DNA of 15,329 nucleotides from an uncultured Faecalibacterium sp. (lineage in GTDB: Bacteria > Bacillota > Clostridia > Oscillospirales > Ruminococcaceae): contig CABQHF010000021.1 of NCBI GenBank assembly GCA_902463905.1, positions 1 through 15,329 of the forward strand, read 5' to 3'. Made by a program: the position numbers and the translations under genes. Below are positions 1 through 6,153 of the stretch, piece after piece. Every line of letters starts with the position of its first letter. The stretch's first letter is position 1. A model generated the notes under the pieces. The model did not search any database, was not told the origin of the DNA, and saw nothing but the letters and a program-made list of their open reading frames with translations.

Positions 1-95
1 CGCTGCGTCTGGGCACCGCCTGCGGCAGCGCAACGGCGTTCAGCCTTGGGCTTGCAACAAAGGAGAAGATCGACGAGCTGCTGGCGCAGCTTTGA
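1..95 (+). CDS. fruK: 1-phosphofructokinase (PfkB family), C-terminal end only
   Basis: Partial gene running in from the left edge; the first complete codon is at position 3 and TGA ends at 95. The 30 visible residues contain ACGSATAFSLGLAT followed by a final helix KEKIDELLAQL. The Gly-Ser-Ala-Thr-Ala-F pattern close to the C-terminus is typical of the ribokinase/PfkB sugar kinases of the 1-phosphofructokinase and tagatose-6-phosphate kinase group. FruK phosphorylates fructose-1-phosphate to fructose-1,6-bisphosphate after PTS uptake. The catalytic Asp and the anion-hole motif lie outside the window, so the exact substrate is inferred. A possible PTS EIIC remnant directly downstream in the same frame supports a fructose operon. 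A tagatose-6-phosphate kinase is the main alternative. Confidence 0.7.
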   Translation, partial: LRLGTACGSATAFSLGLATKEKIDELLAQL

Positions 96-161
96 ACGGT
101 GGGCAGCGTGGTGGGTGCTGTGATCCTGAGCCTGCTCAAGAAGGACCGCACCGACGCCTGA
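96..161 (+). pseudogene. Possible remnant of the 3' end of a PTS fructose EIIC gene (fruA-like)
   Basis: Immediately after the fruK stop, and in the same frame, 21 codons read TVGSVVGAVILSLLKKDRTDA and then TGA. A small-residue hydrophobic helix ending in LLKK and a polar tail is what the last transmembrane helix of PTS EIIC proteins looks like, and fruA often follows fruK. There is no room for the rest of such a gene here. The simplest reading is that nearly all of fruA was lost by deletion, leaving its last codons beside fruK. It could instead be a chance open frame or an assembly join. There is no proper ribosome binding site or ATG. Confidence 0.35.
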
Positions 162-201
162 TCCGCCATTTACTCCCTCCATTGGAGACTTCTTCATACA
201 G

Positions 202-240
202 CACAAGGCCCCCGGGAACCCGGGGGCCTTGTGTCGTTTC
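202..240 (+). terminator. Rho-independent terminator of the fructose operon
   Basis: A perfect 15-bp stem (202-216 with 219-233) starts CACAAGG and is almost entirely G/C in its upper part. It has a two-base formal loop and is followed by TCGTTTC. The T-rich tail is modest. It lies about 40 bases after the last plus-strand stop codon and faces the convergent metA terminator. Confidence 0.8.
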
Positions 241-257
241 AGTGGCTCTCTTTACAC

Positions 258-294
258 AAAAACGGCTGCCCGGTGTGGAAAACCGGAGCAGCCG
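258..294 (-). terminator. Rho-independent terminator of metA
   Basis: On the minus strand the stem CGGCTGC-t-CCGG pairs with CCGG-g-CAGCCG (294-283 with 273-263) and is followed directly by TTTTT at 262-258. It begins 18 bases after the metA stop codon, which is the expected position and orientation. Confidence 0.9.
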
Positions 295-312
295 CTTTGC
301 ATGGATGAAATC

Positions 313-1248
313 TTATTTGCCGTGCTTCACGCGCTGGATCTCGCCCAGATCGTAAGGCGTGTTCTGGTAGACGTAGTAGTTCAGCCAGTTCTCGTACAGC
401 AGGTGAGCATGGGCGCGCCAGCGGAACAGCGGAGGCTGCTCCGGGTCATCGTCCGGATAGTAGTTGACGGGCACATGGATGGGCAGGCCCTTGGTCACGT
501 CCCGCTTGTACTCGGCATCCAGCGTGTACTTGTCGTACTCCGGGTGGCCGGTGACAAAGATTTGCCGTCCGTTCTCGGTGCTCATGAGGAAGGGCCCGGC
601 CACATCGCTCTCGGCCAGGATGCGCAGGGCGTCGCAGGCATCCACATCGGCCCGGCGGATGCCGGTGTGGCGGCTGTGGGGCGCATAGAACACCTCGTCA
701 AAGCCGCGCACCAGAGGGTTCGCCGGGCGGGTGACCCGGTGCTCGAACACGCCGAACATCTTTTCCGGCAGCAGCTCCTTGTGCACACCGTAGTGGTAGT
801 ACAGGCCCGCCTGGGCACCCCAGCAGACGTGCAGGGTGGAGTAGACGTTCGTCTCGCTGAAATCCATGATCTCGCACAGTTCCGGCCAGTAGTCCACCTG
901 CTCAAAGTCCATGGTCTCCACCGGGGCACCGGTGATGATCATGCCGTCGTAGCGGTTGTTCTTCACCTCGTCAAAGGTCTTGTAGAATGCATCCAGATGG
1001 GCGGCCGACACATGGGTGGCGGCGTGGCTGGCCGTCTGCAGCAGGGTCATATGCACCTGCAGGGGGGTGTTGGCCAGCAGACGGGCGATCTGGGTCTCGG
1101 TGGCGATCTTGGTGGGCATCAGGTTCAGGATCAGGATCTCCAGCGGGCGGATGTGCTGTGCCAGTGCCCGCTCCCGGTGCATGACAAAGACGTTTTCTTC
1201 ATAAAGGGCATCGTAGGCGGGCAGGGTCTTGGGGATGATCAGCGGCAT
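313..1248 (-). CDS. metA: Homoserine O-acyltransferase MetA, predicted to use acetyl-CoA
   Basis: This 311-aa cytoplasmic enzyme activates homoserine by O-acylation, the first committed step of methionine synthesis. The N-terminus MPLIIPKTLPAY and the length match the MetA (HTS) family. The catalytic triad is visible: Cys142 in HVCWGAQ, and His235 and Glu237 in GHPEYD. Residue 111, which follows ITGAPV, is Glu. In characterised MetA proteins Glu at this position goes with acetyl-CoA use, whereas Gly (E. coli) goes with succinyl-CoA, so the product is probably O-acetylhomoserine. That agrees with metY, an O-acetylhomoserine sulfhydrylase, encoded just upstream on the same strand. The ATG at 1248 has AGGAG nine bases before it. 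The metY-metA gap is long (275 bases) and structured, so metA may have its own promoter, but none is convincing. Confidence 0.95.
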   Translation of the reverse strand: MPLIIPKTLPAYDALYEENVFVMHRERALAQHIRPLEILILNLMPTKIATETQIARLLANTPLQVHMTLLQTASHAATHVSAAHLDAFYKTFDEVKNNRYDGMIITGAPVETMDFEQVDYWPELCEIMDFSETNVYSTLHVCWGAQAGLYYHYGVHKELLPEKMFGVFEHRVTRPANPLVRGFDEVFYAPHSRHTGIRRADVDACDALRILAESDVAGPFLMSTENGRQIFVTGHPEYDKYTLDAEYKRDVTKGLPIHVPVNYYPDDDPEQPPLFRWRAHAHLLYENWLNYYVYQNTPYDLGEIQRVKHGK

Positions 1249-1279
1249 AGTTCGTACTCCTAACGATTTAGAATAGCCT

Positions 1280-1306
1280 CCGCTGGCGCTCTGGCTGTTT
1301 CAGCGG
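1280..1306 (-). other. Short hairpin in the metA 5' leader
   Basis: On the minus strand CCGCTG (1306-1301) pairs with CAGCGG (1285-1280), about 30 bases before the metA start. It is a small stem with a 15-base loop. It may be part of leader RNA folding, but it is too simple to assign to a riboswitch class. Confidence 0.35.
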
Positions 1307-1322
1307 AATATTTATTTTTATT

Positions 1323-1364
1323 GCAGGAACGGAAAGCCTGCGGGCTTTCCGTTCCTGCCTTTTT
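1323..1364 (+). terminator. Strong terminator-like hairpin, U-tract on the plus side
   Basis: A perfect 16-bp stem, GCAGGAACGGAAAGCC (1323-1338) with its complement (1343-1358), closes a TGCG loop and is followed on the plus strand by CTTTTTC. The flanking genes metY and metA both run on the minus strand, where the bases after the stem are A-rich (AATAAAAATAAATA) rather than T-rich. As an intrinsic terminator it would therefore work against antisense transcription. It may still pause or process the metY transcript. Confidence 0.6.
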
Positions 1365-1468
1365 CACGGGAGAGGTCGTGGCGGGGAACAGCATCTCTAC
1401 CCGCAGGGCCATCCGAAAACGTTTCACGGGTGGGGCTGTAATGAGAAACAGCAACTCCACCCATGAAA
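1362..1468 (-). repeat. Two tandem diverged hairpin units between metY and metA
   Basis: Two similar units of about 45 bases lie head to tail. On the minus strand the first (1468-1422) folds as a 12-bp stem, TTTCATGGGTGG with CCACCCGTGAAA, with an inner GCTGT/ACAGC stem. The second (1406-1362) folds as CGGG-t-AGAG with CTCTCCCG. Both share a GGGT-R-GAG-W-TGCTGTT start and end in CCCGTGAAA. Roughly two thirds of positions match by eye, with differences that partly keep base pairing. This suggests a structured RNA or a dispersed palindromic repeat. No known family was recognised. Confidence 0.5.
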
Positions 1469-1523
1469 AACTCCGGCGTACCCTTCATCGGGAAAAAACG
1501 ACCATGCAGCTGACCGGACAGGA

Positions 1524-2798
1524 TCAGATCTTATCCAGTGCCTGTGCGATGTCGGCAATGAGGTCCTCGCTGCTTTCCAGGCCGCAGCTCATGCGTACCA
1601 GCTCAGCGGGCACACCGGCGGCCTTCAGCTGCTCATCGTTCATCTGACGGTGGGTGCTGGAAGCGGGGTTCAGGCAGCAGGTGCGGGCATCGGCCACATG
1701 GGTCTCGATGGCGGCCAGCTTCAGTTCCTTCATAAAGGTGCTGGCTGCCTCACGGCCGCCGGCCAGGCCAAAGCTGACCACGCCGCAGCTGCCGTTCGGC
1801 AGGTACTTTTCGGCCAGTGCATGGTAGGGGCTGGATTCCAGACCGCAGTAGTTGACGTAAGCCACCTTCGGGTGGGCTTCCAGGAACTTTGCCACGGCCA
1901 TGCCGTTCTCGCAGTGGCGCTGCATGCGCACATGCAGGCTCTCCAGACCCAGGTTCAGCATGTAGGCGTTCATGGGGGACTGCATGGAACCAAAGTCGCG
2001 CATCAGCTGGGCCGTTGCCTTGGTGATGAAGGCACCCTCCTTGCCAAAACGCTCGGCGTAGGTGATGCCGTGGTAGCTGTCATCCGGGGTGCACAGGCCG
2101 GGGAACTTGTCGGCGTGGGCCATCCAGTCGAACTTGCCGCTGTCCACGATGGCACCGCCCAGTACGGCACCATGGCCGTCCATGTACTTGGTGGTGGAGT
2201 GGGTCACGATGTCGGCACCCCACTCGAAGGGGCGGCAGTTGACCGGGGTGGGGAAGGTGTTGTCCACGATGAGCGGCACGCCGTGGGCGTGGGCTGCCTG
2301 CGCAAACTTTTCAATGTCCAGCACGGTCAGGGCGGGGTTGGCGATGGTTTCGCCGAATACGACCTTGGTGTTGGGGCGGAACGCGGCGTTCAGCTCTTCC
2401 TCGGTGCACAGCGGGTCCACAAAGGTGGCCTCGATGCCCATCTTTTTCATGGTGACCGAGATGAGGTTGAAGGTGCCGCCGTAGATGGTGCTGGATGCCA
2501 CGATGTGGTCACCGGCCTGGCAAAGGTTGAACAGGGCGAAGAAGTTGGCAGCCTGCCCGCTGGAAGTCAGCATGGCAGCGGTGCCGCCTTCCAGTTCACA
2601 GATCTTCTGGGCCACAAGGTCACAGGTGGGGTTCTGCAGGCGGGAATAGAAGTAGCCGTTGGCCTCCAGGTCAAACAGCTTGCCCATGTCCTCGCTGGTG
2701 GCGTACTTGAAGGTGGTGGACTGGATGATGGGGATCTGGCGGGGTTCGCCGTTTCCGGGCGTATAGCCGCCCTGCACGCAGATGGTATCACGATTCAT
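1524..2798 (-). CDS. metY: O-acetylhomoserine aminocarboxypropyltransferase (sulfhydrylase) MetY
   Basis: This 424-aa PLP enzyme of the Cys/Met metabolism family converts O-acetylhomoserine and sulfide to homocysteine and acetate. The fold-defining residues are visible: the PLP-contacting Asp179 in IVDNTFPTP and the Schiff-base Lys204 in HSTTKYMDGHG, preceded by the substrate/PLP loop TSSGQAAN near residues 78-85. The length and the insert after the Lys fit MetY better than the shorter cystathionine gamma-synthases. The ATG at 2798 is chosen because AAAGGAG lies eight bases upstream; an in-frame extension to 2837 has no such site and would add 13 atypical residues. It lies between the metNIQ genes and metA, all on the minus strand, and its substrate is the predicted MetA product. 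A role in homocysteine synthesis is thus well supported. Confidence 0.93.
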   Translation of the reverse strand: MNRDTICVQGGYTPGNGEPRQIPIIQSTTFKYATSEDMGKLFDLEANGYFYSRLQNPTCDLVAQKICELEGGTAAMLTSSGQAANFFALFNLCQAGDHIVASSTIYGGTFNLISVTMKKMGIEATFVDPLCTEEELNAAFRPNTKVVFGETIANPALTVLDIEKFAQAAHAHGVPLIVDNTFPTPVNCRPFEWGADIVTHSTTKYMDGHGAVLGGAIVDSGKFDWMAHADKFPGLCTPDDSYHGITYAERFGKEGAFITKATAQLMRDFGSMQSPMNAYMLNLGLESLHVRMQRHCENGMAVAKFLEAHPKVAYVNYCGLESSPYHALAEKYLPNGSCGVVSFGLAGGREAASTFMKELKLAAIETHVADARTCCLNPASSTHRQMNDEQLKAAGVPAELVRMSCGLESSEDLIADIAQALDKI

Positions 2799-2834
2799 AC
2801 TACATACTCCTTTGCTGGGTTTGTCCATATAGCA

Positions 2835-2875
2835 CAATTCCCCGCAGGGAGCATACAGCCTCCGGCGGGGAATTG
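2835..2875 (-). promoter_or_regulatory. Long palindrome just upstream of metY
   Basis: An 11-bp perfect stem, CAATTCCCCGC (2835-2845) with GCGGGGAATTG (2865-2875), contains an inner GGAG/CTCC pairing. It starts 36 bases before the metY ATG. There is no T-tract on either side, so it is not a standard terminator. On the minus strand possible -10 boxes (TATGCT inside it and TATATG just after it) would place it over or next to the promoter, which would fit a repressor operator or a structured leader. Neither box has a convincing -35. Confidence 0.45.
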
Positions 2876-2917
2876 AAACGTTAAATTTTTCCCTGCCGGG
2901 ATCGTCTGGCAGTATGC

Positions 2918-3080
2918 AACCCTCTCAGTCACAGCTTACGCCGTGCCAGCTCCCCCCGAAGGGGTAGCTTTTTGGCTTTTTTATAAGCACTCTTTTTTAT
3001 TGAGAAGGATTGCTTTTTCTTACCTGCTACAACAAGCTCGCCCTTCGGGAGAGCTGTCGCCGCAGGCGACTGAGAGGGTT
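2918..3080. repeat. 163-bp inverted-repeat element, MITE/REP-like
   Basis: The left arm (2918-2969) begins AACCCTCTCAGTC and continues into a CAGCTCCCCCCGAAGGGG hairpin. The right arm (3035-3080) is its diverged reverse complement, ending GACTGAGAGGGTT. Each arm is also internally palindromic: CGCC/GGCG in the right arm, and CCC-GAA-GGG type hairpins in both. The core is AT-rich with TTTTTT runs and no open frame. The two arms mark an inserted, non-coding mobile repeat or processed RNA element. It ends four bases before the metI stop codon, so it replaces or supplies the 3' end of the metQNI transcript. Confidence 0.65.
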
Positions 3081-3084
3081 CGGG

Positions 3085-3741
3085 TTACTTCCGCAGGCGC
3101 TTGTCGCTCCGGGTCGCCCAGAAGGTGCCCGCGCTCTGGAACACCTGCACCATGAGCACCAGCAGGATGACACACACGATCATGATGTCGGTCTGGTAGC
3201 GGTAATAGCCGTAGGACAGGGCGATCTTGCCCAGGCCGCCGCCGCCAATGACGCCGGACATGGCCGAGTAGCCCAGAATGGTGGTCAGGGCGGTGGTCAT
3301 GCTGGAGATCAGGCCGGGCAGGCACTCCGGGATCATCACCTTGGTAATGATCTGGAACGGGGTGGCACCCATGCTCTGGGCAGCTTCCACCACACCTTCG
3401 TCCAGCTCGCGCAGGCTGGTCTCTACCAGACGTGCCACGAACGGGAAGGCGGCCACCACCAGCGGAACGATGGTAGCTTTGGTGCCCACCGTGGTGCCTA
3501 CGATGACACGGGTGAGCGGGAATACACAGATCATCAGAATCAGGAAGGGCACACTGCGCAGAATGTTGATGACGATGTTGAGGATGTGCATCAGCCAGCC
3601 GGGCAGGGGCAGCACGCCGTCCTTGTCACCGGCCACCAGCAGCACGCCCAGCGGCAGGCCCAGCACCAGCGCAAACGCGGTGGAAAGAACCGTCACATAG
3701 AACGTTTCCCAAATGGCAAAGCCATAATCTGCAATACTCAT
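3085..3741 (-). CDS. metI: Methionine ABC transporter permease MetI
   Basis: This 218-aa inner-membrane permease, working as a dimer with MetN, moves methionine delivered by MetQ. Five or so hydrophobic segments are visible (about residues 15-38, 52-80, 90-108, 145-168 and 186-205). The cytoplasmic coupling EAA loop, EAAQSMGATPFQIITKVMIPE, spans residues 119-139 and is typical of MetI. The length is standard for the family. The ATG overlaps the metN stop as ATGA (3738-3741), so the two are translationally coupled. A longer frame to 3852 is an extension inside metN and was rejected. The gene ends four bases from the inverted-repeat element. Confidence 0.95.
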   Translation of the reverse strand: MSIADYGFAIWETFYVTVLSTAFALVLGLPLGVLLVAGDKDGVLPLPGWLMHILNIVINILRSVPFLILMICVFPLTRVIVGTTVGTKATIVPLVVAAFPFVARLVETSLRELDEGVVEAAQSMGATPFQIITKVMIPECLPGLISSMTTALTTILGYSAMSGVIGGGGLGKIALSYGYYRYQTDIMIVCVILLVLMVQVFQSAGTFWATRSDKRLRK

Positions 3742-4751
3742 TCGCCGGTCACCTCCTCCACGGTCACGCCGGGCTGGCTGCGCATATAGGCAGCCGCCTG
3801 CTTGGCCTGCTCCACATCGGCAGGCAGCTTGAGCAGCATGGAGCCGTAGCACTGGCCGCTCAGATCACGGGTATCGGCGCTGAGCACCGACACCAGAATG
3901 CCCTTTTCGGCGGCAAGGCTTGCCACCAGCGGCTTTGCGGTGGACGAACCGTTGAAGGTGACACGCACCACATGGTCATCCGGCGCAAAGCTGGAAAGGT
4001 CGCGGGCTGCGCTGCCGCCGTTGGGGGCGACCAGACGCTTTGCCGCAGCCGTCTTGGGGTTGGCGAAAATTTCCTGCACCGAGCCCTCTTCCATGACCAC
4101 ACCGCCGTCCAGGATGGCCACACTGTCGCAGATCTCTTCCACCACGCTCATCTGGTGGGTGATGACCACCACGGTGATGCCCAGCTTCTGGTTGATATCC
4201 TTGATCAGAGTCAGGATGGAATGAGTGGTGTTGGGGTCCAGCGCACTGGTGGCCTCGTCGCACAGCAGCACCTTGGGGTTGGTGGCCAGGGCGCGGGCAA
4301 TGGCAATGCGCTGCTTCTGGCCGCCGGACAGTTGGGCGGGGTAAGCGTTTGCCTTGTCGGGCAGGCCCACCATCTCCAGCAGCTCTTTGGCGCGCTTTTC
4401 GGCGTCAGCCTTTTTCACACCGGCCAGCTCCATGGGAAAACAGATGTTCTTCAGGCAGCTGCGCTGCATGAGCAGGTTGAACTGCTGGAAGATCATGGTG
4501 ATCTCGCGGCGGCGCTCACGCAGGGCCGCCGGAGACAGGGTCTCCATGGCGGTGCCGTCGATCACCACGCTGCCCTCGGTGGGGCGCTCCAGCAGGTTGA
4601 TGCAGCGCACCAGCGTGGATTTGCCCGCACCGGACATGCCGATGATGCCGTAGATGGAACCATCCGGAATGGTCAGGTTGATGTCTTTCAGCGCGTTCAC
4701 CGCGCCGTCCTTCATCTGGAAGGTCTTGGAAAGGTGTTTGATCTCGATCAC
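3738..4751 (-). CDS. metN: Methionine import ATP-binding protein MetN
   Basis: This 337-aa ABC ATPase powers the MetNIQ importer. Motifs are visible in order: Walker A GMSGAGKST at 38-46, Q-loop FQQFNLL near 88-94, signature LSGGQ at 141-145, Walker B VLLCDE at 161-166 and H-loop His199. The region after about residue 250 is the C-terminal NIL domain, which in MetN proteins binds methionine and shuts down transport when the cell is replete. The start is GTG at 4751 with AAGGAG about nine bases upstream. It lies 15 bases after the metQ stop and overlaps metI by four bases, forming a tight operon behind the T-box leader. Confidence 0.96.
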   Translation of the reverse strand: MIEIKHLSKTFQMKDGAVNALKDINLTIPDGSIYGIIGMSGAGKSTLVRCINLLERPTEGSVVIDGTAMETLSPAALRERRREITMIFQQFNLLMQRSCLKNICFPMELAGVKKADAEKRAKELLEMVGLPDKANAYPAQLSGGQKQRIAIARALATNPKVLLCDEATSALDPNTTHSILTLIKDINQKLGITVVVITHQMSVVEEICDSVAILDGGVVMEEGSVQEIFANPKTAAAKRLVAPNGGSAARDLSSFAPDDHVVRVTFNGSSTAKPLVASLAAEKGILVSVLSADTRDLSGQCYGSMLLKLPADVEQAKQAAAYMRSQPGVTVEEVTGE

Positions 4752-4766
4752 AGAAAATTGCTCCTT

Positions 4767-5690
4767 TTAGCCCTCGATGGGTGCCAGGCTGTCCTGCTTG
4801 CCGCCGTAGATGCCCATGGGCTCCACATGGATGCCGGCAACCGTCACCAGGTGAGTGCCGTGCTCTGCATTGAAGTCATCCAGATACGGCTGATGCTGGA
4901 AGTAGTTGGTGTCAACGGTGCCGTCCTCGACCACGTTGTTGGGGATGATGTAGTCATCGTACTCCTGGATGTCCAGCGTGATGCCCTTGGCGGCCAGGAT
5001 CTCCTTGCAGATCTCCAGCACCTCGCAGTGGGGAGCCGGGGTAGCGGCGCAGCTCACGGTCTCGCCGTTCAGAGCGTCGTAGTCAACGGAAGCGTCATAG
5101 CCGTCGGTGGGGTTCTCCACAACGGACACCACAGCGCCCTTGTAGTTCTCATCCATGAAGTCCTTGACCTGCTGGCTCTGCAGAGCAGCGGCCAGAGCCT
5201 TGATCTTGGGCTCCTCCTGGTTGCCGTCCTTGCAGACCAGAACGTTGACGTAAGCAGAAGAACCGTCCTCGATGGCCAGTGCATCGGTCGTGGGGTCCAG
5301 ACCGGCAGAGATGGCGTAGTTGGAGTTGATGACGGCGTAGTCCTCGTCCTGCAGGACGTTGGGCACCTGAGCAGCCTCGACCTCATCGACGGTAACGTTC
5401 AGGGGGTTCTCCTCGATGTCCTTTGCGGTGGCGGTCAGGCCTGCGTCAGCCTTCAGCTTGAAGAAGCCGTTCTTCTCCAGCAGGGTCAGGGCACGGGCCT
5501 CGTTGGTGGTGTCGTTGGGCACGGCCACCTTGACCTTGTCCAGCTTGGCCACAGCGGAAGCAGCCTCAGAAGAAGCAGCGGCGCTGGAAGCGGTGGAGGA
5601 TGCAGTGGAAGAAGAACCACCGCAGGCGGTCAGGGCAGCGGCAGCAGCGGCCACACCGGTAACTTTCAGAAAATCGCGACGAGTAATCAT
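4767..5690 (-). CDS. metQ: Methionine-binding lipoprotein MetQ
   Basis: This 307-aa substrate-binding lipoprotein (NlpA/MetQ family) captures methionine outside the membrane for MetNI. The N-terminus MITRRDFLKVTG is followed by an alanine-rich hydrophobic stretch and the lipobox LTAC, with Cys23 the predicted lipid-anchored residue, then a Ser/Ala-rich linker. The body has the expected family segments, KVAVPNDTTNEARAL, INSNYAISAGLDP and the C-terminal DFMDENYKGAVV. The ATG at 5690 is chosen because AGAGAGGG precedes it and the signal peptide starts there; the upstream frame to 5741 adds a non-signal extension. The twin Arg followed by FLK matches a Tat-type signal. It is the first gene of the T-box-controlled operon. 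Confidence 0.94.
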   Translation of the reverse strand: MITRRDFLKVTGVAAAAAALTACGGSSSTASSTASSAAASSEAASAVAKLDKVKVAVPNDTTNEARALTLLEKNGFFKLKADAGLTATAKDIEENPLNVTVDEVEAAQVPNVLQDEDYAVINSNYAISAGLDPTTDALAIEDGSSAYVNVLVCKDGNQEEPKIKALAAALQSQQVKDFMDENYKGAVVSVVENPTDGYDASVDYDALNGETVSCAATPAPHCEVLEICKEILAAKGITLDIQEYDDYIIPNNVVEDGTVDTNYFQHQPYLDDFNAEHGTHLVTVAGIHVEPMGIYGGKQDSLAPIEG

Positions 5691-5769
5691 GGTAAAATCC
5701 CTCTCTATCTTTGTAAAAATTGTTGAGCGGCGGCGCGGCACAGTCCGCGCACGCCTTGTACGGAGGACG

Positions 5770-5819
5770 AAAAAAGCCTCCGTCCTTACACGAGCCGAAC
5801 GCTCAGCAAGGACGGAGGC
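5770..5819 (-). terminator. T-box leader terminator
   Basis: On the minus strand GCCTCCGTCCTT (5819-5808) pairs perfectly with AAGGACGGAGGC (5787-5776), with a smaller GAGC/GCTC stem in the loop, followed by TTTTTT at 5775-5770. Its 5' arm overlaps the antiterminator sequence, as expected for transcription attenuation. Confidence 0.95.
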
Positions 5820-6077
5820 ATAACATCTTCCGTGGTACCACCTTGGTTTACTCTGCCCTCACGGACAAAGCCTCGATGCTGCGGCAGCTTCTGCTGCTTA
5901 CAGCCGGACGCTGTAACGGGCGCATCCCGTTGCAGACTTAGCACTCCTGCGCCTCGCCCACACGGCTCCGAGACCATTTTCGGCTTCCTGTTTCCTGCCC
6001 TTTTCCATCGCCCGGGCTTTCTGGTAAGGATCAATGCGAAGGCCTACTCTTCTCTTCACAGCCATTTTTGTGATATT
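5770..6077 (-). ncRNA. T-box riboswitch (probably tRNA-Met) controlling metQNI
   Basis: The minus-strand leader carries the canonical T-box AAGGTGGTACCACGG at 5844-5830, with the UGGU bulge that pairs with a tRNA ACCA end. Stem I starts with GAAGAGTAG near 6050 and has an AG-rich internal loop (CAGAAAGCCC). A plausible specifier ATG lies at 5977-5975 after CCGAAA. Between stem I and the T-box are three consecutive perfect hairpins: AACGGG/CCCGTT (5931-5915), TACAGC/GCTGTA (5915-5899) and GCAGC/GCTGC (5897-5884). AAGG of the T-box can pair with CCTT at 5811-5808, which is also in the terminator stem, giving the on/off switch. Uncharged tRNA would raise metQNI expression. Methionine specificity is inferred from the downstream genes and the ATG. 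Confidence 0.92.
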
Positions 6078-6083
6078 GCATTT

Positions 6084-6112
6084 ATAATAAACCACTCCGG
6101 CGGATTTGTCAA
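6084..6112 (-). promoter_or_regulatory. Sigma-A-type promoter of the T-box/metQNI operon
   Basis: The minus strand has TTGACA at 6112-6107, a 17-base spacer and TATTAT at 6089-6084. The -35 is perfect and the -10 differs from consensus by one base. Transcription should start near 6077, just before the T-box stem I. Confidence 0.9.
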
Positions 6113-6153
6113 CACCTACAACGAAGTTTTTTGGTAGGAAATTGGGCCTTCCG

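Noticed and set aside
1321..1460. Short frames in the metY-metA gap as a small gene
   Set aside because: They run through the perfect hairpin and tandem units, with no ribosome binding site or recognisable product.
1249..1523. SAM riboswitch upstream of metA
   Set aside because: The expected SAM-I, SAM-II and SAM-III core sequences were not seen; only simple hairpins and the tandem units are visible.
3972..5726. 584-codon plus-strand frame opposite metN and metQ
   Set aside because: Antisense shadow of two clear ABC-transporter genes; repetitive composition without domains.
5780..6060. Small open frames in the T-box leader as possible leader peptides
   Set aside because: The region is explained by T-box structure, and the frames lack ribosome binding sites.
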